Source: Phoronis australis (Eukaryota; Phoronida; Phoronidae). Taken from it: 64,000 nt of DNA. Where the stretch lies: the NCBI GenBank assembly GCA_002633005.1, contig NMRA01000143.1, positions 463,206-527,205 of the forward strand, given 5' to 3'. Within the stretch, counting starts at the first letter, position 1; every line of letters begins with the position of its first letter. The position numbers and the translations under genes were made by a program. Under the pieces are notes generated by a model. It was given only the letters and a program-made list of their open reading frames with translations. It did no database searches and had not been told where the DNA came from. Of this stretch, positions 1 to 14,500 are shown piece after piece.

Positions 1-2465
1 CTAAATTAATACTTGAACTTGAAAAGTGTTCATGGTTAATTTCTAAAAATCATGTCCTTCCCCCACACCACTTCTTACATGCCAGTGGCCTTTCAATAGA
101 AGGCGTTGGCAGGAACTAGCCAACTTATTAGAAGAAGGCGTTGCTGTTATAGGTATTTTCTTATTGGGTGGGTGTTGGGGTATTATCTGGGATGGGTAAA
201 CAAGAGAAGTTACCCTGGCAACCCAGAAGGGAGTGGTCAACATCAGCTGTCTTATCTGTTTGTTGAGTGTTTTGGCTAAGGTCTGGATTTTGAGTATGTG
301 TGTCTCCCCCTATTGGCCCCCAAACCAATATCTTTTGCTGCTCCCTGTAGTTTTGGTTTCTGTTTTGCGGAGTTTAAGAGTGATTATACAAGTAGGTTTA
401 TTGACGAGGGAGTTGAAGGGCCTTTACCATTGATCAATTCAGCCAAAACAAGTGCGGTAATGTAGGAAGTGAGTTTGTGTTGGTGCGTAGGTTTGGATTT
501 GTTCCATCAGTATCTGACTTCAAGGTGTTGTACACTGCAGGTAACTGTCCTTTGTTATAGCTCTTGTTATTATGTTATACAAGAAATTAATGTCATGTCA
601 TTATTAGAGCAGTGTGCAATGACTGTAATAAAGATAAGTAGTCCAGTCATTAATAACGTATCTTACAACTTCTTAAAGCAAATTGGCAAAATTTGAACTA
701 AGAGGTCGTAATTAAGTTTTTGATTGATTTTCAAGCACGTTTTGACTATAATGACTTAACTTTCAATAACATAATAATTTGTGAGTAATCACTATCACAT
801 ATATTATTTGCAAGGTGGGCACACATTGTAATGGCTTCCTTATCATAGCCCATTGCCGTTACCAAGGTGACCACGAATGGTATTTGTTTAAAGGTGTAAT
901 TAATCCAGTGTCACCTGAGTTGCCTCCTAAATGTCTCCAGGGTGGGTTTCTAGTGAAAAGAACTGCAGTAGAGAAGCCTAACTACCCTTAGCTCTGTCTG
1001 ACTCTTGTTAGCAATATGAGCATTTGATTCAAAGCAGATGGAAGTTTGTGAAGAATGCTGGATTGCCACCCATGGCAAGCTGAGGTTATTCAGTGGCTCA
1101 GGCTTGTGGAGTCTGAAGTTTTAGGTGGTTCACTTCTGATGGTTGCCTGGTTGAATATTCTGCCATTGTCGTAAAAAAAGGTTCAGCCAAGTGCCATGAA
1201 TAGGGAAGAAGATAAATGTTTGAATGTCGTAAAGTTTCTCAGTGCCACCAAGGAGTGTGACTACTAGAACGTCTGACGTGAAGAAACCGTGGTTTGGTTC
1301 TTGATTACGTGGATGGAGTTGAAATACTAATATGGAATGGTAGTTTACATTTTTTGACAAACTGTTGAGTGTCATTTTTTCAGGGGTATCTGTCCTCAAT
1401 TTTTGCCCTGATTTATCCATTGGTGTTTGACATGTTTTTGATAAGGGAAATGCCCTTCCTTGAATTGCTTGAGAGAGGTAACTTCCATGTATGTGACAGA
1501 TGTTTTGAACTAAGGAAACTGAATTACTATACGGGCTATCCAAAGGATGTGATTGGTTGAAATATCTTGCTTTCCTTGTTACACTACGAAAACCAATGGA
1601 AAAACAGGAAGTTGTGTGTTGTATAGGAAACCATAAGGGAAGTGGTAGCTTTATATTGATTACAATTTGAAATGCGTTTATGTGATTGCAGGGCTCAAAT
1701 CTCTCCCAGATATCCAATATTAGACTTCATATAAACCATATGCTTATAATTAGAGGAGTGACCAGCTAGGATAGAGTTATTAATGTTTTCTTGGTAACCC
1801 AATACTGTTAGGTGTTTTGAAAGACATGATAGACTTTTAGAATCTGCAGTGCTGGTTTGGTGTGGGAAAAGAAGCGCTGAAAAACAAGCGTTTGCCGTTT
1901 GCTGAGTTTTAAGTGACTGAAAAAGAAACACTGAAAAATGAGTGTTTGCTGAGTTTTTAAGTGACTGCTCTCCTGCCTGTTGAACATTATACTTGCGGCT
2001 GTAGAAGAGAGGATCAGTTCACTAGAGATTTATTGCAATTACGCATATTAACTCCGACAAATTTTTAAGTTACGATTCAATGCCTTATGACAGTTTTCAC
2101 GTTACCTCCAGCAGGGTGATTAGTACTTCTCATTTGACTGAGGCTTGCAGTTTAAAATTAAGCAGTTTAAAATTTTATGCTTAAAAGCATCGGACGGCAG
2201 AACTTTGATATATGGGATAAATGAGGAAACACTCTATACTGTTGGCGGCGTTTTATCGTGGCTTTAGAAGAATGCCAAGTGTTTGAACGGTTTCCACATA
2301 CTGCAAGCTTATAGTGATTGTCACCATGAGACGCCATGGATATAGAGCTTTATCAGTGGTTTGGTAAAGAACTCATTTGAGTTTTATCTTCGTCGTCGTT
2401 ATCATTGAGAACCTGAGCATCTTGTTTGTTCAACGTCACGATTTATAGCAATTTCTGCCACGAGA
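1..2465. other. Upstream flank of GRAMD2B-like gene, no gene recognised
   Basis: I see no recognisable protein family, RNA gene or clear mobile element here. Open frames are short and resemble nothing known. The last part, roughly 2240-2465, is the likely 5' leader and promoter of the GRAMD2B-like gene. An in-frame TGA at 2406-2408 precedes the start codon with no ATG between them. No clear TATA box was found. Confidence 0.5.
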
Positions 2466-2518
2466 ATGTCACAGTGGCTTGATCCAGGGGATTGTTTAAG
2501 ACGGACTGTCCTTACCAG
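2466..2518 (+). CDS. GRAMD2B: GRAMD2B-like exon 1 (start codon exon)
   Basis: It encodes MSQWLDPGDCLRRTVLT plus two bases of the next codon and ends at a strong donor, AG|GTAAGT. A purine at -3 and an upstream in-frame stop support this ATG. The phase (2 bases left) fits exon 2 exactly. It is assigned mainly on phase and position, because this N-terminus is not conserved; the intron that follows is 17.5 kb, so another first exon remains possible. Confidence 0.6.
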
Positions 2519-5500
2519 GTAAGTTTGTTTTTTTTGTAGAAATTGTTGGCATGAACATTTTGATTTTTTTTAGATATGGCAATTCAGTTACTATGCAGCA
2601 AAGTAATTGCCAAAAAATTTTCAAATTTTCAAAGCCTAATTACCTCGCTAGAATGAAAATAAATTTTTTTGACATTTACACAGAGCAAGCTAGTTACAGA
2701 TAAAAATTCTCTTAATCTTTAAATTTGTTTTGCATCCAAATTCCAAATATGTTGTATGTATAAAAGTGTGTGCGTAATTTCCATCCTTTCTGTCTGGGCA
2801 GTGTCTGACGTCTGCTGTTGTATTTCCTGAACCCCTACAAAAATCTTGAAAGTTGACAGTAAGGTTCCTATTTAACTGATGGTTGGTGATGATTAATTTC
2901 GGATGGCTCTAAACACCGGTGTGCCCCCAGCTAGGTGGCAATTTCAATTTTTCATGTTTGTCTTGCTTCGAAATTCGCAGATGCTCTGTCGCGAAATTTT
3001 TGAAAATGGTTTTCTATTAAGGAGACTTGACAAAAGGCTTTGATGACATTTTTGTTGAGCATTTGAAGGTTGTTTCTGCCAGAGCTTTTATATTCATAAC
3101 GTTTCACAGTCGTTTCCTTGTTGTTAAGCTTCTGCGTCATTCCTGAATTGTTGTTGTTTTGAATCCAGTCATTAAGTAGGAAACTGATGACATTTCATCT
3201 AAAGTAATTATTGTCCTGTTAGTTTTAGCTTGTAAGGTGTTGGAACTTATTTTTGAATCACATCCAGTACTTCATTAATATTCAGACTGAGTGAATTTAG
3301 GTCTAAAAAGAATCATGGTACAGATCAGTGTATTTATGTCAAGAAAGAAATTACGGTACTAGCAATGCATGCAAATGTTTGTACGGAAGTATTTTATCAT
3401 ACTTTATTGATGCTAACAAGGCATTTGACTGAGTAAATCATTTTAGATTGTTTAACAAACCCATTGGTAGAGGTTTGCGTGACTATATTGTAAGAATTTT
3501 TTTGATAGTCTGATCTGCAATTCTGCATCTGTTGGGGTCATGTTTTTTTAACATTCTTCAAACTTGAAATGGCGCAAGAGCAGGCAGTATACTATGATGC
3601 TAGTGTTTCAATATGGACTTGGCTCATTTTTAATGACTATAAAATTGCCTAGTTAGTTTGTGTGCATATCAGTCATTGTGTGTATGTCTCAGATTTTGTT
3701 GTCTTCTTGTAACATGCTGGGGATATCATGTTTTACAACATGACTTTGTGTATAGCTCTGCCGAGAATCATGATATGTCTTTTAAAACTGAATTGTTGGC
3801 TAATTCTGTATTTACCTAGCTTTTGTGTGATTGGTGGACCTGTTATACAAGAGATTAAACATCAAATGGGTCATCAAATGACTCTGTTGTCTTTAAATCC
3901 TCAGACATTTGTAACTTGTATGTATCTTGGTGTCCGTAGTCCTTCTTGAGAAATACACATGGAACAAACTATTATCAGCAATTAAAAAGTCAATGAAAAT
4001 ATATTAAACAATTTTCAGATCACCTGTTGCAGAGATTTATTATTGCGAAATATCTGTGTTATTGTTGAAGATTTTCCATGTCCCTGGAGGTTTGAGGTTT
4101 GCCCCACTCAGATCTATTTAAATGAGCATACAGCTCAGTTTGAATAGGGGTGAAGTTCTTTTCACAGGTTGCAGATTCCTCATTCTCCATGGTCCTTCAC
4201 ATAAACTATTGAGAAATTGTTCTCAGTTTATCTGGTAGGGTACGTAAAATATCCTCAAATTTGAACTGAAATAATGGCCAAAACTCATTGTTTCGTTTTT
4301 CAAATGCTCATTGTATTTCCAATAATATTCAAAAATTCATCTTGTGTTTGTCCATGACAGCTGTAGTGAAGTTTTCAAAATTTGTCTTATTTGCTCTTGT
4401 TGAAGATTTTTGTAAACAAAATTTGTCCGTTCTGCCATATCGTCCTCTAATTTGGAGACTTTTAGCCACGATGGATATGGTAATTCTACATCCTTATTTC
4501 GCATAAAAAGAATTGCTAAAATTTGCATTTTCCCATTTTTCAAAGGCACATTTCTGCAAATAATGGGAAATTTACCAAAAATTGCATGTTGATGACATCT
4601 ACCATACACAGTGCTAACCATGCTAATAATTGACTAAACGTTTCTTAATCTTTACTTTTGTGGAAAAATTGACGAAATACAATTTCACTTATCGGCCATA
4701 TTGTGTGGTGTATTAATAAGTGAAGGGTTATGGAACTACTTTCTTTTTGCAGCAATTTTAGGTTGGGCCTGCCAGCAAAAAAGCCAAGTGTGGAGAATTA
4801 TCATCTTTGTGGCAATCTTCAACCTTGTGTTAAGTGTCAGTTTACAGCTATTGTCTTTGTCCAATTTCCTGTGATACAACATTAGGTGTTGTAATTCGCC
4901 TATCCAGTGGATGAGACTCAGGTGTTTTGCAACTCAGAATCCTTATATTTATGTATACCACTTATTCCTGTCTGCTTCCTCCTCTTATCAGGCTACCTGA
5001 ACAACACTGGTCACACACTTAGGATCAAGGAGCCTCCTGATTAAGACGACTCTAGGCCCAAGATCATTAGCCTTCCTCAAGTGTTGCTAGTAAACAACAC
5101 AATAACTACTTAGGGTTGGAAGATATTGTCAGATTCTCCATGAATGTAAAAAAATTATCCAACAGCAGTTTTTACATAGCAAGAACTGTACGATGACGCT
5201 TAGCTCACCTAATAAAACCAACCGTTGCCTAGTAGCTTTTTTTAATTGACCCAGTTATGTTGCAGACCCAGCAGAATTAATGAAGAACATATTATTGCAA
5301 CATTAGACATGTTTTAGGTCATAGAAGTTCCATATCTTGTCCAGTTTTCAAAATTCAAAAACCTAATCACGTGTACTTTTCACGAACTATTCAAATATGC
5401 TATTTACAAACTTAAAAAAAAAATAATGAAAATACCATTGCTGCCCCCCTATGTGTTTATGATAGCTCTGATTACCTAGAGAGTGACAACATCAGCAGCC

Positions 5501-8500
5501 TAAGGCCACGTAATTACAATAACTACAACAGCATGGTATCTTTGATCACCGGCAGATCCTGAGGTACGCAAGCCAGTCGAGTTACCCAGACTCGACCAGT
5601 TAGGGTGTCCACGAAGGATTCTTTTCATGAAATGAAAGAAATCCATCCACTATTATAGTAGAATACTTTTTCTTATACTCAAGTTGTGGTAGTCCACTTA
5701 GTGCATTGAAATGTGCTGTCTTGTTCATGGTGCAATTACTGGTGATAATTAAAGAGAGACAGTTTAACTCCACGTTTCAGGTTTCGCTCTCATGATCATC
5801 CATTGTTATGTGTAAGTGAAGGGAGTTCACAGGTCCGTGAGCTGTGTTGTTCAGGTTGCCTGAAAATGCTTGATGACAAAGTCATTCATTGCGAAATCGG
5901 GGTCACAGGCAGTGTTAAATATTTATTCATTTTCTTTGGGTTTCCAGTTAAACATGTTCAATGGTGACAGCGATTTGTAGGGCATTGAAAGATTGTCTTG
6001 GGTATGTTTCTTTTTTCTCTTGCTGCTTGAATAGATATGTTTAATTTGTGATAAGAGATTTTAAACATTCCCATTCAACTTGTGTGCCGCACCCATGCTG
6101 GTAATTAAATTACTGAATGCTGTTCATGAACCAAGAATTTCTCCACGTTTCGTGCTCATTCTTGTTTGGAAAGATGTTCAAAAGGGCAGACGACTCCTTC
6201 ATCTGAACCCTCGCAAGGCTCAAGCCTCATGTAAAGGGGTTCGTGGGGACTTGAGATATATTAGCAGGACGTAGTCTCGTGTTGACCATCAACTGCCCAG
6301 TGGTTTTCAAGGCTAACAGTTTTCAGTTACAGTAAACTGACAAGATTTTAATAAGCCTGTCCATTTTTTGTCGAGAGCATGCTTTTGGTGCCACATAAAT
6401 TATATTCAAAATGTAAACAGTTTTCAAAGCCAATGTTAAAGTCCACTGTAGATCCTGCATGTGATGAACAGAGTTTGTGGTGGCTTTACGGACTCTCTGC
6501 AACTCTACTGTACTAATCCATCCTTAAAAATATTTATAGGAATCTATTTTGCCTGGGCGCGGTATGTGGCGAGCTATATGGATTGTATAACTGTCATGTA
6601 TTTTGCCATAAGTTCAAAAGGTAATCAAAACAAGACTCCGCGAGGAAAGCACGTTTGAGACTGTGCACGGGAGTGGTGAATTTAAATAAAGATGAGTAAT
6701 GTAAAATGAACCCTAAGGGTGGATGTTAAAACAGAAATGACACAAAACCCAATCATAGTAATACAACCATTTAACAAACGAAATGAATGCAGCACTGTGA
6801 AGAGCGGCACCTGGTGAATGAAATTAAAAATTTAAAGGTGAGATTGACAACGAAACGAGGAACATAAACAATCATGACCCGGACGCTTATTGCACTAACG
6901 TACTTGATAGCCCGTAAGGAGGTCTATTTAGATACCAAATTTGAAAAAGTTCAGACAAAGGATCGCTTATGATTCGAAAAATGTCTGTCACAGCACAACA
7001 AAATGACCACCATGTCCGCCATCTTGGATTTCGTAAGAATCGGACGAAAAATGCCACCCGTAGAGTGCGAAAAAAATGGATGTCAGAGCAACATACTTAT
7101 TTATTTATTTCACCAAGTAAAAAACAAACCAACAAAGTTTAAGACAAAGCAAAATAATCAGAAAAATTTCGTTTCACTTGGTAATAAAAAATATCATTGG
7201 TTGATCTAGCCAGAAGGGTGTGCATGAAAGTCCACCAGTGGCAGATCTTCTAAAGTGCGCAGCCAAGTCCAGGGGGTGATAGGCTGTAAAGCGCACCAAA
7301 TCAAAGACGATAATATTTTTACACCCCTCTTGAAATTTTAGATCCAGCCGAGATGTGTTGATCTTCACCAAAGTGATACTTGACCATTGGCTCTTGCCTG
7401 ATTGTCTTACAGCATCTGTCTTGAGCGCTTGCCATAAAACGAATTAAGAAGAGAAGGTCGAGTCTAAAAATCGATGATCTGTCTCATGTTTTGCAGTTGT
7501 AGCAAAATGACACACCTGACACCGCCATATGTGTTATTTCAGTGTTTAAATTGACTTAACATCTTTTGTGTTCTTTTCATTCCGTATGTGGGCAAATTTG
7601 TTTTGCTGTTGTATTCAATCTTGCACATGTAGCTTTGAAGCAACCTGTCTCAGCATTTCCTCTCATCCGTTTCAGTTCTTCATATAAAAGTGTTTCATTA
7701 TAAACTGGGACTGATATAGCTCAAACGAACGAGGCACGTACACGCCTGGAAAAATTGGTAACCGAACAAAACGATCGGTCATCATCTCTGAGAGATTTGC
7801 AGCAGTGTGTGCCATAGTTGCTTCTTAAAACTGTAGTCACACGGACCCATTTTCTATTATTTTTGGATCCATTTCAATTTCTTGGACCCAAGAAGACCCA
7901 AGAAATTGAAATGGATCATTATAGAGAAACAGGGCTGTGGGTCATTAGACTCTGACCGGTCCTCAAATCTTTGTTAATTTGGAGGAAGTATGGGTCACGT
8001 TAGTCTTCTCTGTCCTTTTTCGATGTTGTTTTTAGAGACTGTCATTTTAACCTCCATATGCTGCAGTTAGTGATTGGTTGTTGCTTTTTTGTTTAGTAAA
8101 CACATTCTTAAGTCCACCCTTGGGAATATTAATTTTCACAACATGCCAGAAAACTGCTTGTTTTTAATTGTTGATTTTGTCCCTGACATTAGTTTTGATT
8201 GACCGCTCTCCATTGTTGTTGTTTTAGAATTTGAGTGTAATATCTATTATTAGACACGAAGTTAAGTGTGATTGCAAAACAATTGTAATGGCCAATGACT
8301 CAGAGCAGGCTCGTAAAATTATCATAATTACGATTACAGAACCAACGCCCAAATTTTGAGGCAAGAAGTGGTACTTTTAGTAATTTGAAATAATAGGAAT
8401 ATAACCAAGTAACAAAATCTTATGATTTTCACTTCTGTAGGTTCATTTCTTACATCAATTCAAAATTGCTATCGCGGTGACAAAGCCATCAACTCAATAC

Positions 8501-11500
8501 ACAACTTGTTCTGCTTTATTGTGTTAAATGACAAAACAAGTGCCGAAAAAGCTTGTTAATATTAAGATTTTGCCTAAATGATGAGTCTTTAGCCATCTTT
8601 TAACCAAATACAAAAAACTGTCAAGCCATGACAGAAAAACCCTCTTTTGTGTCATAACTTTGGTGCGTGCGTGCGTGCTGTGTTGCATTCATAGTCTTCA
8701 AAATAAAGCAGAGACTTCGATAGAACTGGGTCAGACTCTATCATATCAATAAAATGACATTGTTGTGGAACAATAGTCAAAATTTAATGTGACGTCATTT
8801 GGGCCAGCTAGAAGAAAAGTGTTTATTTTTAAATGAATTTGCGAGGCAAGATGCCATGATTTCGATCAATTGCCGAAAAATTGTGTGTGAGGCAATGCCT
8901 GTTGAGAACTTGCTGAGATTTTGTATAAATTGAAACATTTACCGAAACTGCAACAGAATCACAAAAAAACTCAATTGCTTTAAAAAATGTTGCGAATGAC
9001 ATTTTAAACAAAAACCAGTTAAAGTAATGATTTGCTCATTTAGTAATTGTTATATGTCATGCTTTCAAAAGTATGTGATTCTTCAATAGATCGTACAACT
9101 ACAATTCTCGTTAATAGAGATTACGAAACAGTTAATCTATATTGTTTGCATGCTTGTTAGTATGCTGCTGTCAGAGAGGAGTAGCTGTCAGAGAGGAGCA
9201 CTTGTTAGAATATGATTATCTGTTGCAAGGCTAGTCACTAACTTTGGCTGTATCACCAGCCCTGTCCGTATTAGTGGCTTACTTGGGTTCCACATTTGAG
9301 AACCAGATTTCTCCACTGAATTACATGCATCATTCGAGAGCCCCTGTACATGACTATTGCCACTCTTGGTATGTCTTCTACTTGACTGACAAACAATTGG
9401 ATTCATGATGGAAGGCTAGTGATTTTTACATTTAACTTGTACTGTTGGAGAATTTAATGTGCATTTTTACCATGTATTTTCACTGAAAAGAGTGAATGAC
9501 CTTGTGCAAAAACTAAATGAAAATTCTGCAAAGAAGCAGAAGTTTTTCTTGTGCTTTTTGTGCGATTTGGCAAGGTTAAGCAATATTGGAAATTCAGTTT
9601 GTATTTGTCTTCTCAAGTGCTGTCATTCTTTTTGAATAATTTTTAGTTCTGCATATTGGACAGCATCAAGTTTTGCATATTCATGAGGACACTGTAGGTT
9701 CTTGGTGTCTGCAGTGTTGGGTCAGAAAACAGTGCTTGTCTGTTAGTGTGCGCTCATAGAGGTCATTGATTTCTGTGTGCTGTTTTTGGTCAATATTTGC
9801 TCAGTCTCCAGATCCCAGTGACTGAGCAGCTGACCTTGAGTGGCCATGACTGTCTGTGTCCGTAATATTGCACCATGACATAGCTTGCTGACTGCTAATA
9901 TTTTTGAGGTAATTATTAAGTAGCAGTTAGGATAGTGCTCCTGCATGTTGACCTGAGCCAGTACATGTAAGTCCAGAGGTTGAGCTCTATGTTCACCGAG
10001 GAACTATGAGAATTGAACTCCTGGCAATTGTGCTTTGTCACTGCTCCAACAGGGGGTGATTGTTGTGTGACGAACTTGTCCATATATATCAATTTGATAA
10101 GGTCATATAATTTTTTAACATAGGATTGCCATGCAAGAGCATTTGAATGAGGGCTTGAGTGTGAAAATTTTACAGTGTAGTTGGATATGATGAAGTTGTC
10201 ATTTCTGACATATCATATCTCAATCTCTGGATTGAAACTTGTGGCACCCTCTTTATTTGGTACCTTGTGCATACCAAGTGTTGGGGAGGATTTTGTAACG
10301 ATTAAGGGGAGGCTACCAATCCTCCGCTTCATAAGTATGGTATGATTCAATAACTATGAAGGAGCGATTATAAATAACTAAGTAGATTCAATTGAGATGG
10401 GATAGCCATGTTTCCTTGGCCACTACTGTTTTCTCAGACCTCAGAAAATCTAGTTAACTATCTTGTTCTAAGGTTGTTACTGTTTTTCTCAAGCTCGACA
10501 CAATCAACCATCTTCATGAGAAAATGCATTAATCATGTACATTTTACTCATGTTGTTTTCAGAATTGGTTTGGATGTCAAAGTGACCTGCTCACTGAAAT
10601 ATTTTGAGGAGGGAGGGTGAAGGGCCCCTCCTAATGGAGGGAAGGGGGTCTAATGATGTCTCCAAGTTCTGTTGTCCAAGACTCTGTCTCTCAAAAATGT
10701 GATATGTCTCCTTATAATTTATGGCAATGCATGCATGGTCTCAGTGCTGAGGTTGTTGATTAATCATCAAAGGATTGAGTGCGTCTATGATGTGTGTCAC
10801 AGAATAATTTATACAAGACAATTGTATGTGTGCCTTCTCGCTGGTCATCCATGTGATGTCCACTTTCAAAGTTTTCCGTCTTCTCTATCACTATCTGAGA
10901 TAGAAATCCATAATTAGATAATTTGAATTTGACAGCTTGATTATTTCCTGACAATAGAACATCTTTTACGCGCGTTTCGAGATCATCACATTGTCACTGA
11001 TGATATCATGGTTGCCTAGGCAACAAAGTCCATTAGTAATTCGTGGAAAATCAAATACAATCTTGTTTTTTCCTTGTGGCGGAGTGAACAATCAGGTTAG
11101 TCCTTTTACTTCGGTATCCAAAACTTGCTCAGTTCCGATTCATTTGAGGCTCATTGGTTAATCGGTTTGAGTGACATGATGTCATCACCTTATTTATGTG
11201 AATTTTGGTATCTAAAGCACAGAATCTCGATTACTTGCTTTTCTTTAACCACCATGCTAGTGGTACGCATATCTTTGTGAGTGTGGTCACATCATATCAA
11301 TGTTAAGTGTCTGGCTGCAGCTGGTACTGTATTATTGTATACACTGACGTCAGCAGTGGCTCTCAAGTATATATGTCATTTTTGTCACATTCCTGGCTAC
11401 TCATCAGTGAAAAAATATCACTTCCAGCTATGCAACTCTCCTCAAAGTTGTTGGATTACAACTGTTGAGTTGTGCAACTCACCTGCAATGTAACAGGTTA

Positions 11501-14500
11501 AGTCCAGGGCAATGGGATTAAGTGCTTGAGGTGGAGACATGCAACACACACATTCAATGATAATTGCCGATCAACTTCTCTCCCGTTGTACCTAGAAGGC
11601 GGTAAAACGGATGTTGTACCAGAGAGGAGTTTGTGGAAAACCAATAGAGTGGATAGGTCTGAGTTTTCATAATGGAAAGTGAAATTTGAAATCAAGTGCA
11701 ATGTCATCATGTGACCTACATTAATTTAGCTGGAACGGTTCTTTATCTCTGTATTGTACAGCTTGCCTCAGCGCCATAATTTTTTTAAAGCTGCATTTCG
11801 CTGCTGTTAAGCTGTCAATGTTGAATACTTAACAGAAGCACTTAGGATGTAAAAACATTACTGTGGCCATCCAATAGGTATTGCCATATAAGGTGACAAC
11901 TTAAGTCACAGGCAATGTGTTGGTGTGTCATTTTTTATTCAGAATTTTTATGTTTGGCTTGACACCATTAAACTTTGAAAGATTTGCTTTAGTTGATGAT
12001 GATTTCCTTGTCTTTGTTTGCTATGGAAATTGAATACTATCGCTGTAACGAACATCATTAAACTGGTTGAGCCCATTTAATGTTTGTTTTTAGCCAGATA
12101 AACCAGGCAAAATGCAGCTTCGAAGAATCCAAAGTTAAGGCTGTGCAGGACCTTATCGAGAAGTTTATATTTAGCCAAATATCTACAAAACTGAATTGTT
12201 CTGCTTGAAAATATTTTTTCTTGTAAAACTTAGCAAAATGAAAGGTACATTGATAACAACGTAATGTTTAGCGGAGGCAGTGCGGCCTTGTGAGACCAGC
12301 TCCTTTACTCAAGTTCGTGGGTTCTAGTCCCACTGGGGCACACTAGCTCCTCAGCTCGGTTTTAATTACCGGTATATATTAATGAAGTATAAAATGGTAC
12401 CAGGTGATCAGTGCAAAAGACACTTGGTCAAATGCAAATAACTTAAATCGTTCTCAAATGATTGCTTGTCAAGATAGTGTCAATTTTTTTAATTAGTCAA
12501 AACTTGATACAGCTTTTTTCAAGTTGAATTTTTGAATTTTTTGAGTTGTACCACAAAGTATCCAGTTCAATTAAATGTCATTTGCTGAAAAAGTAAGACT
12601 TGTAAGTAAAAACATATGTTTACCCTGGGATGTAAGAACGAAACTTCCGTGGTCTATCTAAATTGGGTTAGAAATCTATTAGCCCTTTAAAAAAAGATTA
12701 CAGGTGGTCTGATGTCTTTTGCGGTACACCACATCTGCACAGGCCTCGTGATTGAACCTAGTACAAGAGAAGTGTCGGCGAAGCTTCGATAAACCAAAGT
12801 TCCCCTAATGGAATAGCGACTTTAGACACCTATTCAATACGTCAACTACTTTGACCTTTTATTCTTTGTTTTATAATCTTGTTGTGACATACAGTGGAGT
12901 GAAAAGCTACCTATCAGTTTACTAGTGTAATGTTTGATTGATCAAATCGGTATTTTCTTACGTTGCTCGTGTACCGCAGGGTACTCTGGGTAAGCCCAAT
13001 ACATTTAAAAAATGATAAAAATCTGCTCAAGTAAGGATTTAAATCTCTCCTGTCTCAATAACTCAATAATCTGATTGAATAGTATAAGCGGATTAAATAC
13101 AAATTCTAAATTTGGTCTGTCTAAGCAAACATAGTGAATAATGTTTTACACTGAGGTTGTCCGATTGTCCAAGTAATCAACATGGTGTAGAACAAAATGC
13201 TCACTGGTTGACCCCATCTCACAAGAGGTACTCCGAAGTCAGTCGTTGCAAAGTTTTTATTTGCCCTCATGATTATGTGAGGGTGCATATTGGTCTCATC
13301 TCTGAATGGGCGTCTGGTGTCCACTGCTGAATTTTCTAAAACCCTCTCAGGATCTTGATGAGATGTGGTAAATTTGTTCCTATGAAGCTGACTACGGATG
13401 ACGGTGAATTTCGAACGGATATGACAATTGGTGTGCCCCCTAGTGGCAGTTATAGTTTTTTATGTTTACCTCTGTATCATCAAAGATCCTCACTGGATTT
13501 TGTATCTATGGCTGTATCATTCAAACCCTTTGTAGGATCTTTATTAAATTTGTCAAGTGTATTCATATGAAATTTACAATAGAACAACCACGCTGTGTCC
13601 CCCCTAGTGGGATTTTTTTTCGTTGTCTTCTGTATTTTTGAAACTCGTTGGCACATTTTTATGCGCCCACATATTTATATGTGGATGCATTATGCCGTCA
13701 TCTCCGTCCGTCCGTCCGGGCGGTGTCCGGCGTCCGCTGCTCTGTCTCCAAAACCCTTTGACATACGTTCATGAAATTTGGCACATATGTTCCATTCATG
13801 AATGGGACGGCATGTGCGAACTTTCGAATGGATCCGACTACCGGTGTGCCCCCTAGTGGCAATTTTAGTTTTTTACGCTTACCTTTGTATCTTCAAAAGT
13901 CCTGAACGGATTTTCATGAAATTTGGTATGTAGGCACNAACTCAAGTCACAGGCAATGTGACCATCCAATAGGTATTGCCGTATAAGGTGACAACTCAAG
14001 TCACAGGCAATGTGTTGGTGTATCATTTTTGATTCAGAATTTTTATGTTTGGCTTGACACCATTAAACTTTGAAAGGTTTGCTTTAGTTGATGATGATTT
14101 CCTTGTCTTTGTTTGCTATGGAAATTGAATACTATCGCTGTAACGAACATCATTAAACTGGTTGAGCCCATTTAATGTTTGTTTTTAGCCAGATAAACCT
14201 GGCAAAATGCACCTTCGAAGAATCCAAAGTTAAGGCTGTGCAGGACCTTATCGAGAAGTTTATGTTTAGCCAAATATCTACAAAACTGAATTGTTCTGCT
14301 TGAAAATATTTTTTCTTGTAAAACTTAACAAAATGAAAGGTACATTGATAACAAAGTAATGATGTAGCAGAGGCAGTGTGACCTTGTGGGACCAGCTCCT
14401 TTACTCAAGGTCATGGGTTCCAGTCCCACTGGGGCACACTAGCTCCTCAGCTCGGTTTTGATTACCGGTATATATTAACGAAGTATAAAATGGTACCAGG